In this document: piece by piece, positions 8,972 to 17,346 of the stretch
Position numbering within the stretch: position 1 is the stretch's first letter
How the letters are laid out: every line of letters starts with the position of its first letter
Assembly (NCBI RefSeq): GCF_030408675.1
Contig: NZ_CP047200.1
Span: 2,722,864-2,786,863 of the forward strand
Source: Corynebacterium durum
GTDB lineage: Bacteria; Actinomycetota; Actinomycetes; Mycobacteriales; Mycobacteriaceae
Length of the DNA: 64,000 nt
Direction: 5' to 3'
Made by a program: the position numbers and the translations under genes
The notes under the pieces: model-generated
Told to the model about the DNA's origin: nothing
Database searches by the model: none
The model's input: the letters and a program-made list of their open reading frames with translations, nothing else

Positions 8972-9331
8972 GTGAGTCCACGTAACTTATCTCGTTTTAC
9001 CTGGCCTGATGACGACCTTGCTATCAACAACTCTACGTCTACCTACGAGCTGATCACACAGCTCGTTATCATTCGGGAAAACCGTGGAATGACCATTGAT
9101 CAGGTCGCACAGCGTATGGGAGTAAACAAGTCCACCATCAGCCGTTTCGAGCGCGGAAACACCAATCCAACAATGAAGACCATTCGTCGCTATGCCGAAG
9201 CAGTGGGGGCGTATCTCGCAACCGTCGCTGTGCCTGTGGAGGATAACGGCCCGTGGCAAGATTTACTGTTCAATACAACCGACGCCCTGGAAAACAGCGA
9301 CTCAATTGCCCCTAAGGAACTGCTTGATTAG
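8972..9331 (+). CDS. XRE-family helix-turn-helix regulator
   Basis: A 119-residue protein. Residues about 32-84 form a canonical HTH_3 domain (LVIIRENRGMTIDQVAQRMG, then VNKSTISRFERGNTNPTMKT). The start is a GTG. A TAGAAT -10-like box ends about 8 bases before it, which suggests a leaderless transcript. No antitoxin partner or obvious target is adjacent; the next gene is convergent. Confidence 0.85.
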   Translation: MSPRNLSRFTWPDDDLAINNSTSTYELITQLVIIRENRGMTIDQVAQRMGVNKSTISRFERGNTNPTMKTIRRYAEAVGAYLATVAVPVEDNGPWQDLLFNTTDALENSDSIAPKELLD

Positions 9332-9396
9332 CTAACTCCATGGCGAATAACGCGCTCAGGCAAGGAAGACCTGGCGGAGAAAGTGACGATTAACGC

Positions 9397-10005
9397 CTAT
9401 CCGCCGAAAGTATCCATAACCCACTGCCCAACACCAAGCAGTAACAGTATTCCAATTATCGCAAGAATAAGGCACGCCGTAACAAGTGTCCTGTGCCATG
9501 GAACTCCGGCTTTAACAGCAAGCCAGGCTCCCAGCATAGCGCCCAGCGTATTGAATAATAGATCGCTAATATCGGAGTATCCGACGCCGAGAATAAACTG
9601 CGTAATTTCAATACCAAGACTGAAGAAAAAACCTATGACAGCGGAACGCCGCACGGCTCCGCGTACTGGTCGTACGGGTTCGCCTGCTGTACTGGACCAC
9701 CGCCCATGCATTACCCACCACACACCAAGAAGAATTCCCAGTGGAACAAAAAGGGTAAGGTTTCCCATGGTGTTAAAAAGCGGATTGAAGAAGCCTCGCA
9801 CCCGGAAAAAATCATGGAAAGGGATGAGTTCAATGGATCGCGTGCGGTGCACACCGGTTCGCCACAACCCACCAATAGTGAGCATTGTTTTCAATTGGGT
9901 AAACCCGAGCGTCGCCACAAGGTAGGTTCCTATCGTCAACTTGAGGAACCTAAGGCTTGGTGGGGCACTTATCTGCATAACGATCGATCGTACCTCAGGT
10001 TTCAT
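9397..10005 (-). CDS. VanZ-family membrane protein
   Basis: About 202 residues with four to five membrane helices and the VanZ signature (ELIPFHDFFRVRG, NTMGNLTLFVPLGILLG, EITQFILGVGYSDISDLLFN, TLGAMLGAWLA). VanZ proteins are linked to low-level teicoplanin resistance and cell-envelope traits. The frame is open up to 10065; I prefer the ATG at 10005 (MKPEVRS), and 9978 is also possible. Convergent with the XRE gene. Confidence 0.8.
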   Translation of the reverse strand: MKPEVRSIVMQISAPPSLRFLKLTIGTYLVATLGFTQLKTMLTIGGLWRTGVHRTRSIELIPFHDFFRVRGFFNPLFNTMGNLTLFVPLGILLGVWWVMHGRWSSTAGEPVRPVRGAVRRSAVIGFFFSLGIEITQFILGVGYSDISDLLFNTLGAMLGAWLAVKAGVPWHRTLVTACLILAIIGILLLLGVGQWVMDTFGG

Positions 10006-10065
10006 GGGGAGCTTCAGGTCGTAGCTGTTGTGTTGACCGTAAACGTGACCAGGTGTGATCTTCAC

Positions 10066-10626
10066 TAAGTGAAGTTATGGCGTAGCCCATAGCAACGTTG
10101 ACACCTCAACAACTATGCACGGTATTTCCTTGATTGCCTGCCATCTTCACAGCAGTTCAGACAGGACCATATTGTTACATGATTGGCCTTCTTCCAATCT
10201 TTCACACAAAGTATATGAATGGGATACGTAAACAATCATCGCAATACACAACGTGACTTGTATAAATTAGATATTCGACTAAATCAAAATTGGGGTTAGC
10301 TCAGATTCATGCTATTATCTCCAATGATAGCATCGATATGGAATCAGAACTGCTTGCAATGCAAACAGCAATGGAGGAGTAGGTTCTTAATCTGCAAGAA
10401 TAGCAAAATCGCCTGAAGTGGATGCAAATTTTGCATCAAATATCGCGCAGTTAACCTCAACACTTCCTTTGCTTGTATGCTTCCGTAGTCCATGTGGAAA
10501 CCCATGTAGGCACGCGTTTTATGACAAGGGGTCTACCCCCAGCATTACGCACGTCGCCAGTTATGCAAGCAGCTATGTCCCATAAGCACATTGACCCAAT
10601 TTTTGTATGCAAGGAAGGGCTAGATC
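10066..10626. other. AT-rich 560-base intergenic region before the ABC exporter
   Basis: No supported gene. It is clearly more AT-rich than the flanks and carries a 17-base near-palindrome at 10421-10437 plus scattered A/T tracts. It may be a regulatory region or the remnant of transferred DNA; no insertion-sequence ends were recognised. Confidence 0.5.
10421..10437. promoter_or_regulatory. Palindrome GATGCAAATTTTGCATC, candidate operator
   Basis: Near-perfect dyad about 190 bases upstream of the ABC ATPase gene. No local regulator gene is obviously paired with it. Confidence 0.35.
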
Positions 10627-11505
10627 ATGTCTGTTATCCAGGTATCTGGTCTGGTAAAAAATTTTGGGAATTTTCAGGCTTTAGCGGGACTAAATATGTC
10701 AGTGGAGGAAGGCACTGTTCATGGTTTTTTGGGCCCTAATGGCGCAGGAAAATCCACGACAATTCGCACATTATTGGGGCTATTACATCCAACCGCCGGT
10801 AAAGTCCGAGTGCTAGGAAAAAATCCGCTTCAACACCCAGAGATTTTACGTCGTGTCGGCTATGTTCCTGGCGAGGTTGCTCTCTGGCCTGCGCTTACAG
10901 GGTTAGAAACGTTGAACGCACTGGAATCGCTGCGTGGGTGGACTGTTAATCTTCGTCGGCGCGTGGAATTAATCGATGCATTTGACCTAGATCCGTCGAA
11001 GAAGGCACGTGATTATTCGACAGGCAATCGCCGTAAGGTGTTGCTTGTGTCTGCGTTATCCGCCGATGCGGATGTTCTTATTCTGGATGAACCAACGGCC
11101 GGGCTTGACCCTTTGATGGAACAGGTGTTCATGGAACAGGTACAGATCGAGCAACAGCGCGGAGCAACAGTGCTGCTCAGTAGCCATATTATGAGTGAGG
11201 TGGAACGATTATGTTCACACGTCACTGTGATTAAGCGTGGCGTAGCGGTGGAGAGTGGGCGTATAGATAGCTTGAAACATCTTTCGGCCTACACTGTGAC
11301 CGCGACTTTTCCTTATGGTATTCCACCTGAGTTAGCGGTTCTCCCGAACGCAACGGTGGCACCTCCTGTTCTCACGGTGACAACAACTCACGACAATGTG
11401 TCTGCGTTGCTTCTGCATATCATCACTCGTAGCGGGCAAAATATTAGCAGTACGCCAGCCACGTTAGAGGAGTTGTTCCTAAGCCATTATGAGGCTGATA
11501 CTTAA
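10627..11505 (+). CDS. ABC exporter ATPase subunit
   Basis: A 292-residue nucleotide-binding subunit. Walker A GPNGAGKST is at about residues 38-46 and Walker B LILDEPTAGLDP near 153-164. The signature loop is the divergent YSTGNRRK instead of LSGGQ, as in several CcmA/antibiotic-exporter ATPases. The C-terminal 80 residues are a non-catalytic extension typical of DrrA-like exporters. A strong site (AAGGAAGGG) precedes the ATG. The stop overlaps the start of the permease by one base, so the two are translationally coupled. Codon use is rich in TTA and GTT compared with the flanking genes. Confidence 0.9.
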   Translation: MSVIQVSGLVKNFGNFQALAGLNMSVEEGTVHGFLGPNGAGKSTTIRTLLGLLHPTAGKVRVLGKNPLQHPEILRRVGYVPGEVALWPALTGLETLNALESLRGWTVNLRRRVELIDAFDLDPSKKARDYSTGNRRKVLLVSALSADADVLILDEPTAGLDPLMEQVFMEQVQIEQQRGATVLLSSHIMSEVERLCSHVTVIKRGVAVESGRIDSLKHLSAYTVTATFPYGIPPELAVLPNATVAPPVLTVTTTHDNVSALLLHIITRSGQNISSTPATLEELFLSHYEADT

Positions 11506-13100
11506 TGCTGCATAATATCGCGTACGTTAGTACATTGTATTTCCGTTTGCGTCGGAACTATTTAATAACCTGGATTGTGTCTCTTCTGGTACTGACAGCC
11601 ACATTTCCCATATCTTTTGAGTCGTATTACCCAGACTTGGATACGCGCACAGTTGTCGTTCACACAATGCAGAGCACTATGAGCACCCGAGCAATGTACG
11701 GGGTACTAGAGGACCCCGGCACAATTGGGCAGATGGTGGCGTGGAATGGTGGGGCATGGATCACTGTTTTGTGTTCCGTGATGGCCATTTTGTTGTTTAA
11801 TTCTCTCTACCGCATTCCCGAGGAAAGCGGGCATAGTGAATTGATTCGGTCGGTTGGAGTGTCCCATACGGTGATGTCAGCGGCCACTGTGGTCGTTTCT
11901 TTGGTGACTTCTGTTGTTATCGGAGCAGGCACTTTTGTTGTCCTGTGGATGGAAATGCTCATGGTAGATGAACTCACTTTCCGGGGAGCTTTATCCTTTG
12001 GAATTGTGGCATCATTGACGTTCATTGGTAGCATGTTAATTGCTGCGATTATTTCGGCACTGCTTCCATCGGCGTTATTTGTCAATCGCATTGGCCTGTT
12101 GTCCATTGCGGTCGCTTTTATCATGCGAGCCATCGCAGATATTGAAGATATTTCCACTCTCAATTGGTTATCCTTGTTGGGTTGGCGGAGTGTGATAAAG
12201 CCATACACGAATGACAGCTTAAGTAACGCGGCGCTCTGCCTACTCCTATGCATCAGCCTTGCCGTACTATGGGGCTTTTTGGAACTTCATCGTGAATATG
12301 GAACGGGTCGTATTCCTGCACGCTCTCGGGATGCTATTCCTCCACGTAATGTGGGTGGAATGCTGCGTTTGCGGTGGGTATTGGAGCGTGGGCAGTTAGC
12401 AACATGGGGAGTCGCGGTTATGATAATGAGCGGTTTCCTTACATCTCTTACGGGTTCGCTGAAGGATTTGTTCGACAACGAGCAGTTTGGTGCCATGATG
12501 AAGGAAAGCATGAGAACCACCGACCTGCAATCGGGCTTCCTTTCTCAGACTGTTCAGATTGTGGGAATCCTTGTCGCTATTGCCGGTGTTCAGATGGTTC
12601 TTCGACTACGTATAGAGGAGAAGGAGCGCCTTGTTGATCTCATGTGTTCTACGGGTATTCGACGCTGGACCCCTTTAGGTTCTGTGACCGTTACTTCTTT
12701 AGTAGCTACGTTATTACTTATGGTGGCGGGGGCTATTGCCTCGTTGTTTGGCGCACGTTTTTCCGACGATCCGGGTTTAGCCATGCGGTCACTTCTGTAC
12801 GGCTTTTTCGGCGAAGTAGGGCCTGTCATTGCAATGCTCGGAGTTGCGGTGGTATTTGTTGGGGCATTGCCTCGTTATGCCACGTTGGCTTGGACACCGT
12901 TGGTGTATTGCGTGGTGGTGGTATTTCTGGGTGATACGTTGAAACTTCCCGAATGGGCGATGGATTTGTCTGTGTTTAATCATCCGTTGTTTGCCGATGA
13001 ACTCACCACACGCGGCTGGATTCCCGTTGCCATGGCGTTCGCTGGTATTGCTGCAAGTGGTGTTGGTATTGTCGCAGCATCGTGGCGGGAAGTTCGCTAG
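11505..13100 (+). CDS. ABC exporter permease, polyketide-antibiotic-exporter type
   Basis: A 531-residue polytopic membrane protein with about 12 predicted helices arranged as two six-helix halves joined by a charged central region (near residues 255-305). It resembles the single-gene permeases of actinobacterial antibiotic exporters (TnrB2-like). Together with the ATPase gene it overlaps, it should form an exporter; the substrate cannot be read from sequence. It is AT-richer than neighbouring core genes, consistent with acquisition. The downstream TetR gene is convergent, so control by that regulator is not obvious. Confidence 0.8.
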   Translation: MLHNIAYVSTLYFRLRRNYLITWIVSLLVLTATFPISFESYYPDLDTRTVVVHTMQSTMSTRAMYGVLEDPGTIGQMVAWNGGAWITVLCSVMAILLFNSLYRIPEESGHSELIRSVGVSHTVMSAATVVVSLVTSVVIGAGTFVVLWMEMLMVDELTFRGALSFGIVASLTFIGSMLIAAIISALLPSALFVNRIGLLSIAVAFIMRAIADIEDISTLNWLSLLGWRSVIKPYTNDSLSNAALCLLLCISLAVLWGFLELHREYGTGRIPARSRDAIPPRNVGGMLRLRWVLERGQLATWGVAVMIMSGFLTSLTGSLKDLFDNEQFGAMMKESMRTTDLQSGFLSQTVQIVGILVAIAGVQMVLRLRIEEKERLVDLMCSTGIRRWTPLGSVTVTSLVATLLLMVAGAIASLFGARFSDDPGLAMRSLLYGFFGEVGPVIAMLGVAVVFVGALPRYATLAWTPLVYCVVVVFLGDTLKLPEWAMDLSVFNHPLFADELTTRGWIPVAMAFAGIAASGVGIVAASWREVR

Positions 13101-13188
13101 CCCCTGCACCATGTCAACCATACCAACGCGTATCGACGTCCCATTCACCCGCATTTTTGAAATCGAACTGGACCTGCAACGTCAGGTT

Positions 13189-13773
13189 TCAGGCACGCGC
13201 AAAGCGACGTGCGGCCTCAATCACGGAGGCGCGTCGTCTAGCATGTTCTTCCTCGGTAGGCTCGCCCGTTAACATACGTGCGACTTGGGGAGCGGCGAAC
13301 CACCATCCCGCGAGGGCAAGCACCAAAAAGGCAATATGGTCTGCGTCGATGGAGTTGGTGAGCACTCCTTGGCGTTGCCCGTCTGTCGCTGCCGCCGTTT
13401 TTTCTTCATACCGGGCACGCCGTGCCTCCTCATTAGGCACGTCCTTACCAAAAGCGAGACCTTCCCAGTGCAGAAGGCGTGTGAGTTCGGGTCGTTCACG
13501 GTGGTAGTCGTACACGTGTCCGGCGTAGTCGCCAATGTCGTAGGTGGCAAAGGAGTCAACGGGGATTGCCTGCGCGACTTTGGCTAGTTCTTCTTGCAGC
13601 ACTCTCGCCAGCAGTTCCCGCTTGCCGCCGAAGTAGTTGTAGATGCGTTCTTTGTTCACACCTGCTTCCTTGGCAATGCGCTCTATCGTCGTGCCATCTG
13701 GGCCGACGGCGGCGAATTGTTTTGTCGCAGCGTCGAGAATCTTTCGTTGTGTTCCTGCTGTGTCCCACGCCAT
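13189..13773 (-). CDS. TetR-family repressor
   Basis: A 194-residue regulator from the ATG at 13773 (MAWDTAGTQRKILDAA); a longer in-frame start at 13842 would cover its own operators. The helix-turn-helix spans about residues 20-50 (TTIERIAKEAGVNKERIYNYFGGKRELLA). The rest is the helical ligand-binding core. GAAAGG lies upstream of the start. It is divergent from an MFS exporter gene, and two matching dyads occupy the shared promoter, so it most likely represses itself and the exporter. Confidence 0.9.
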   Translation of the reverse strand: MAWDTAGTQRKILDAATKQFAAVGPDGTTIERIAKEAGVNKERIYNYFGGKRELLARVLQEELAKVAQAIPVDSFATYDIGDYAGHVYDYHRERPELTRLLHWEGLAFGKDVPNEEARRARYEEKTAAATDGQRQGVLTNSIDADHIAFLVLALAGWWFAAPQVARMLTGEPTEEEHARRRASVIEAARRFARA

Positions 13774-13784
13774 CCTCTTGTCCT

Positions 13785-13851
13785 TTCCAACGGTAGCGTT
13801 GCATATTTTACCGGACGTTACTAGACTCCTTTTCCAACGCAACCGTTGGAA
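13785..13851. promoter_or_regulatory. Twin TetR operators between tetR and the MFS gene
   Basis: Two copies of the dyad TTCCAACG-N4-CGTTGGAA: 13832-13851 is perfect and 13785-13804 has a decayed right arm (CGTTGCAT). One sits next to each start codon, as expected for control of both divergent genes. Confidence 0.7.
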
Positions 13852-13862
13852 AGTAGGTCATC

Positions 13863-15017
13863 ATGCACACGTCCGACCATCCAGCACGGCGTAGCACGGC
13901 AGCCGCGTTGGTCATCACCGCTCTTTTCGTTCTTACACAGCTCTACTCCGCCATCCCCCTCATTGGTCCTGTGAGTACCGACCTTGGCGGAAACGCCACG
14001 TTTACTCTGTCCACTTCGTTCAGCCTGTGCTATGCACTAGGTTTCCTCATCTGGGGTCCCATCGCCGACCATTACGGCCGCCGCGCCTGCCTCCTCACTG
14101 GTATCGCCTTGCTCACCGTTGCGACCCTGAGCTGCGCCGTCACCACGTCTCTCGGCTCGCTTGCCGTTGCACGGTGCATTCAAGGCATTACCGCAGCAAG
14201 CTTTGCACCCATTGCTCTGGCCTATCTCAGCGATTCCACACCACCCGCCTGGAGAGGAACCGCAATCGGTGCGATGTCCACAGCATTTCTTGTCGCTGGA
14301 ATATTCGGGCAAGTCACAGCCCAAGCGATCACAGAGCGCTGGGGGTGGCATTGGGTGTTTGGCGCGAGCGCACTGATCCTGTTCATTTGCGCGGGAGCCA
14401 TTGCGGTCCTCATGCGGGACCGCACCACTCGCACTCCATACAGTTCGCTTATAGATCAATTCACCAGGGTAGGTGCCCTCTTGACCACCCCGACCATTCT
14501 GCTACTCTGCAGTGCACACGTCACCCTGTTATTGGTCTTTGTCGCCATGTACACGGCACTAGGGCCGCATCTTGTCACCCTCGGATATTCTCCCTCGGAT
14601 ATCCTCATCCTGCGGCTTGTTGGCTTGCCGGGTATGTTTGCGGCACTTGCGGTAGGGAAGCTATCACAGCGATTCAGCACAATTACCCTCGCTCGCGCGG
14701 GGTTTATCCTGGGTGCTGTGGGGCTCATCCTAGAAGCATGTATGCACACATCCATCACCGGAATAGGTGCTGCCAGCCTTGTCTGTGTCACTGGCGTTGC
14801 TGTCGCCGTAGCCACCATGATCACATTGTTTGGGCAGGTCGCCGCACCGAATCGCGCCACCGGCATGGCCATTAACGGGCTGGTCCTTTTCCTTGGGGCC
14901 AGTATCGGGCCACTTCTAGGCGCGGCAGGACTCAGCTTTTCCGCCCTCCTATTGGTACTGGCCGCGCTGTATTGCTGCGCGGCCCTAAGTCTCACCGTCG
15001 TGGCAAAGTTGCTTTAG
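13863..15017 (+). CDS. MFS drug-exporter-like transporter
   Basis: A 384-residue, 12-helix major facilitator protein. Motif A is GPIADHYGRR at about residues 62-71, and motif C-like glycine-rich helix 5 follows near 115-150. It is of the drug:H+ antiporter-1/Bcr-CflA or arabinose-efflux type; the substrate is unknown. The start lies 12 bases after the perfect TetR operator. Its last codons overlap the convergent secreted-protein gene by four bases. Confidence 0.85.
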   Translation: MHTSDHPARRSTAAALVITALFVLTQLYSAIPLIGPVSTDLGGNATFTLSTSFSLCYALGFLIWGPIADHYGRRACLLTGIALLTVATLSCAVTTSLGSLAVARCIQGITAASFAPIALAYLSDSTPPAWRGTAIGAMSTAFLVAGIFGQVTAQAITERWGWHWVFGASALILFICAGAIAVLMRDRTTRTPYSSLIDQFTRVGALLTTPTILLLCSAHVTLLLVFVAMYTALGPHLVTLGYSPSDILILRLVGLPGMFAALAVGKLSQRFSTITLARAGFILGAVGLILEACMHTSITGIGAASLVCVTGVAVAVATMITLFGQVAAPNRATGMAINGLVLFLGASIGPLLGAAGLSFSALLLVLAALYCCAALSLTVVAKLL

Positions 15018-16039
15018 CGAGCAACCTCCACGGTACCTAGCTGAACGGTACCCGCTTTCAGCGCAATTGGCCCTTGAGCATCCTTTGGTATGCGTCCAAT
15101 TTCCCTACGCTGCATACTGTCTTTGCCCACGTTGTGGGCAGTGGACACGAGCGCGGTCACCGCCCAGGTGCCGTCGTCACGAGGTTCGAGCCACGGATCC
15201 GCAACGGCCACTTCGACCATGTTGAAGCGTGCGGATACAGTCACAGTTCCCCGATAGTGACGCACCCCATCAGCAGTTTCCGAAGCCTTGTCCCGTGAAA
15301 AACTCAGGCGATCAGCACCCTGTTTAGCTGCACCATTCGTGGGGTTGACGCCGCCGCGCGTGTTTTTGGCAAACTGCTGAACTGCTGCGGCGTCGATAAG
15401 CAGGTCAGGCGTCGCAGCGGCGGGTGTATTGGGGCCAGCATCCGGCGAGTAGGATATCGGTACGAAAAACTCCTGGCGAGCGTCCACCGAACCAGCACCC
15501 GGGTAGACATACATGCCCCATTTATCACCCGTCGTATTCGCCGGTGGATCCACCACAACCCGCGCCGTGAAGGTACCGTCAGCGTTCATCGCCTGTGCTT
15601 GCCGCGCGATGGAACGCCGCATATCGACGGACCCCGCAGGTATAGAATCCAGCGTCCCTGCGGGCATTACCCACGCCATACGATCATGGGGGTGTGTGCG
15701 CACGGAACCCGGGACACCTTCGCTGGGCTTCCAGTGCTCAGGAAACGCACCATAGAGTACAAACAATCCGTTTGGGACCCCAGGCGGAACAGGCAGCACG
15801 AAGCCGCCACGGTTAGCATTCGGATCGAAGCCCGAACCATGAACAAGAAGGACATCACCACGATGCATCGTCTTGCCCTCAATGGAACGGCCTTGTTCAT
15901 CCGTCACACGAATCTGCGGTGACTCGTTGACCTGCGGAAAGATAGGTAAATTATCAGGAACCACAGGCATTGCGACTGCGGCAGGAGCGGCGGCCACGAC
16001 AACGGCCAACGCTAGGGGAAGGGCAGTGAATGATCGCAT
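15014..16039 (-). CDS. Secreted protein of unknown function
   Basis: A 341-residue protein with a clear signal peptide (RSFTALPLALAVVVAAAPAA, cleavage near AVA-MP at about residue 23). The mature part looks all-beta, beginning QIRVTDEQGRSIEGKTMHRG (an Ig-like fold in neocarzinostatin-type or cell-wall proteins is possible). There is no LPXTG signal, no C-terminal anchor and no lipobox, so it is probably released or loosely wall-bound. I do not recognise a named family. It carries one copy of the GCTTATCGACGCC motif (minus strand, encoding L-I-D-A). Confidence 0.7.
   Translation of the reverse strand: MRSFTALPLALAVVVAAAPAAVAMPVVPDNLPIFPQVNESPQIRVTDEQGRSIEGKTMHRGDVLLVHGSGFDPNANRGGFVLPVPPGVPNGLFVLYGAFPEHWKPSEGVPGSVRTHPHDRMAWVMPAGTLDSIPAGSVDMRRSIARQAQAMNADGTFTARVVVDPPANTTGDKWGMYVYPGAGSVDARQEFFVPISYSPDAGPNTPAAATPDLLIDAAAVQQFAKNTRGGVNPTNGAAKQGADRLSFSRDKASETADGVRHYRGTVTVSARFNMVEVAVADPWLEPRDDGTWAVTALVSTAHNVGKDSMQRREIGRIPKDAQGPIALKAGTVQLGTVEVAR
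15389..15401 (-). repeat. GCTTATCGACGCC motif, copy 2 (in secreted-protein gene)
   Basis: Exact copy on the minus strand, read as L-I-D-A in the secreted-protein frame. Confidence 0.7.
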
Positions 16040-16120
16040 AAACTTAACCTACCCTTACACGCTAGAGTCCGGAAGGTGATTTCTGCTAGTCTCGAACAAA
16101 ATTTCGACGATATAACTATT

Positions 16121-16158
16121 GGTGTTACTGGTTGGCAGTATTCTTGCCAGCTAACACC
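16121..16158. promoter_or_regulatory. Imperfect dyad upstream of Panacea-GNAT pair
   Basis: Arms GGTGTTA and TAACACC bracket inner arms GGCA/TGCC over 38 bases, ending about 30 bases before the antitoxin start. The position fits an autoregulatory toxin-antitoxin operator. Confidence 0.5.
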
Positions 16159-16189
16159 TGATACTCTAAGCAGGTGAGAGGAGGAAAAC

Positions 16190-16789
16190 ATGGATAACAT
16201 CACAATATCGGCAGACCTTGACCCGATGCTGGTAGCTGCGTATTTCATTGCCATTGATGAACTACGTGAGGACGCAGACGTTACACAACTGAAGCTTCAT
16301 AAGCTTCTATATTTTGCGCAGGCGAATTACTTAGCTAGCACAGGCTATCGCCTATTCGCATCAGACATTGAAGCATTTGAGCATGGCCCTGTTGTAGAAG
16401 AAATTCGACCACATTTCAAGCAATATGGTCGGCAAATAATCGTCTCAGCCGATGATGCAGTTGCACATAACGCAACCCAGGATGCCAAGGAACTTCCTCT
16501 TGATGTTATTGAGTTCCTTGATGCCGTATGGCAGCGTTTTGGCCAGCTCTCTGCATCGGAACTTCGTCAGATCTCACATGATGATGCTCCCTGGGAAGAA
16601 CACTACGATCCTGGTCAGCTGCACAGTGTGATTCCCGATAAAGAGATTCAGCAGTGGTATCGCAATGATACAACAGCCGATCGTCAGGTATATCACCCGC
16701 GTATATTCCGCGTGACTGATACTGATTTAGACAATCTTGACGCACCTCTCTCAGAAGAGGATCTCGCTCAGTGGATCACATCAGCATGA
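16190..16789 (+). CDS. Panacea-domain (DUF4065) protein, candidate antitoxin
   Basis: A 199-residue protein matching the Panacea/SocA-like (DUF4065) domain over residues about 14-155: VTQLKLHKLLYFAQANYLAS, then LFASDIEAFEHGPVVEEI, then a C-terminal stretch with LSASELRQISHDDAPWEEHY. Panacea domains neutralise many unrelated toxins. The start has a strong AGGAGG site. The stop codon overlaps the ATG of the following acetyltransferase gene (ATGA), the coupled layout typical of toxin-antitoxin operons. A dyad lies upstream. Antitoxin function is inferred from family and context. Confidence 0.75.
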   Translation: MDNITISADLDPMLVAAYFIAIDELREDADVTQLKLHKLLYFAQANYLASTGYRLFASDIEAFEHGPVVEEIRPHFKQYGRQIIVSADDAVAHNATQDAKELPLDVIEFLDAVWQRFGQLSASELRQISHDDAPWEEHYDPGQLHSVIPDKEIQQWYRNDTTADRQVYHPRIFRVTDTDLDNLDAPLSEEDLAQWITSA

Positions 16790-17319
16790 TGCCACCGTGG
16801 TCAACTGTAGAACTTATTTCCGCAGATCATCAGTGTGATTCGTTCACAAGCGGTGTTGAATCCGGCATTGATGACTGGTTTAAGAAAGCAGCACTTAATG
16901 AACAGCTCAATCACCGCACATCAACGTGGGTGTGTCGTGACGACAGTGGCAAGATCATTGCGTTTTTCTCCCTTTGTACTGTTGTATGTGACTTAAGCAA
17001 TGCCAGCAAGCGTCACCAAAAATCATTATGCGGGCAGGGCACAACCGTGGCGCCCGCCACATTGCTTGCAAAGATGGGTGTGCACCGTGAGTTTCAGGGC
17101 AAGGGTTTAGGCAGAGCGCTCGTTCTTGAAGCTTTTAGACAAGCCACGACGGCGGCTGATCAGGTCGCATGTAGATTGCTCGTAGTTGACGCGTTGACCG
17201 ATGATCTCGTCCCATTTTATGAGCGTATGTTTTTTACCAGGATCGGCCAACAACGACGGCTGATGATGAAAATGTCAAAAGCACGCGAGATTATAACGGC
17301 GGTGGATGGAAGCAATTAG
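16786..17319 (+). CDS. GNAT acetyltransferase, candidate toxin
   Basis: About 177 residues of a GNAT fold. The acetyl-CoA-binding signature is VHREFQGKGLGRALVLEAF (residues about 103-121), with the R/Q-x-x-G-x-G/A pattern as QGKGLG. The early segment FTSGVESGIDDWFKKAALNEQ closely recalls the CxxxxLDxWLRxxA start of TacT/AtaT aminoacyl-tRNA acetylating toxins, and YERMFFTRI near the C-terminus matches their YExxGF motif. I choose 16786, which overlaps the antitoxin stop; 16771 is an alternative. Such toxins are usually paired with a ribbon-helix-helix antitoxin; here the partner is a Panacea protein. Confidence 0.75.
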   Translation: MMPPWSTVELISADHQCDSFTSGVESGIDDWFKKAALNEQLNHRTSTWVCRDDSGKIIAFFSLCTVVCDLSNASKRHQKSLCGQGTTVAPATLLAKMGVHREFQGKGLGRALVLEAFRQATTAADQVACRLLVVDALTDDLVPFYERMFFTRIGQQRRLMMKMSKAREIITAVDGSN

Positions 17320-17346
17320 CCCCCATCCACCGCTCCCACCAAGCCT

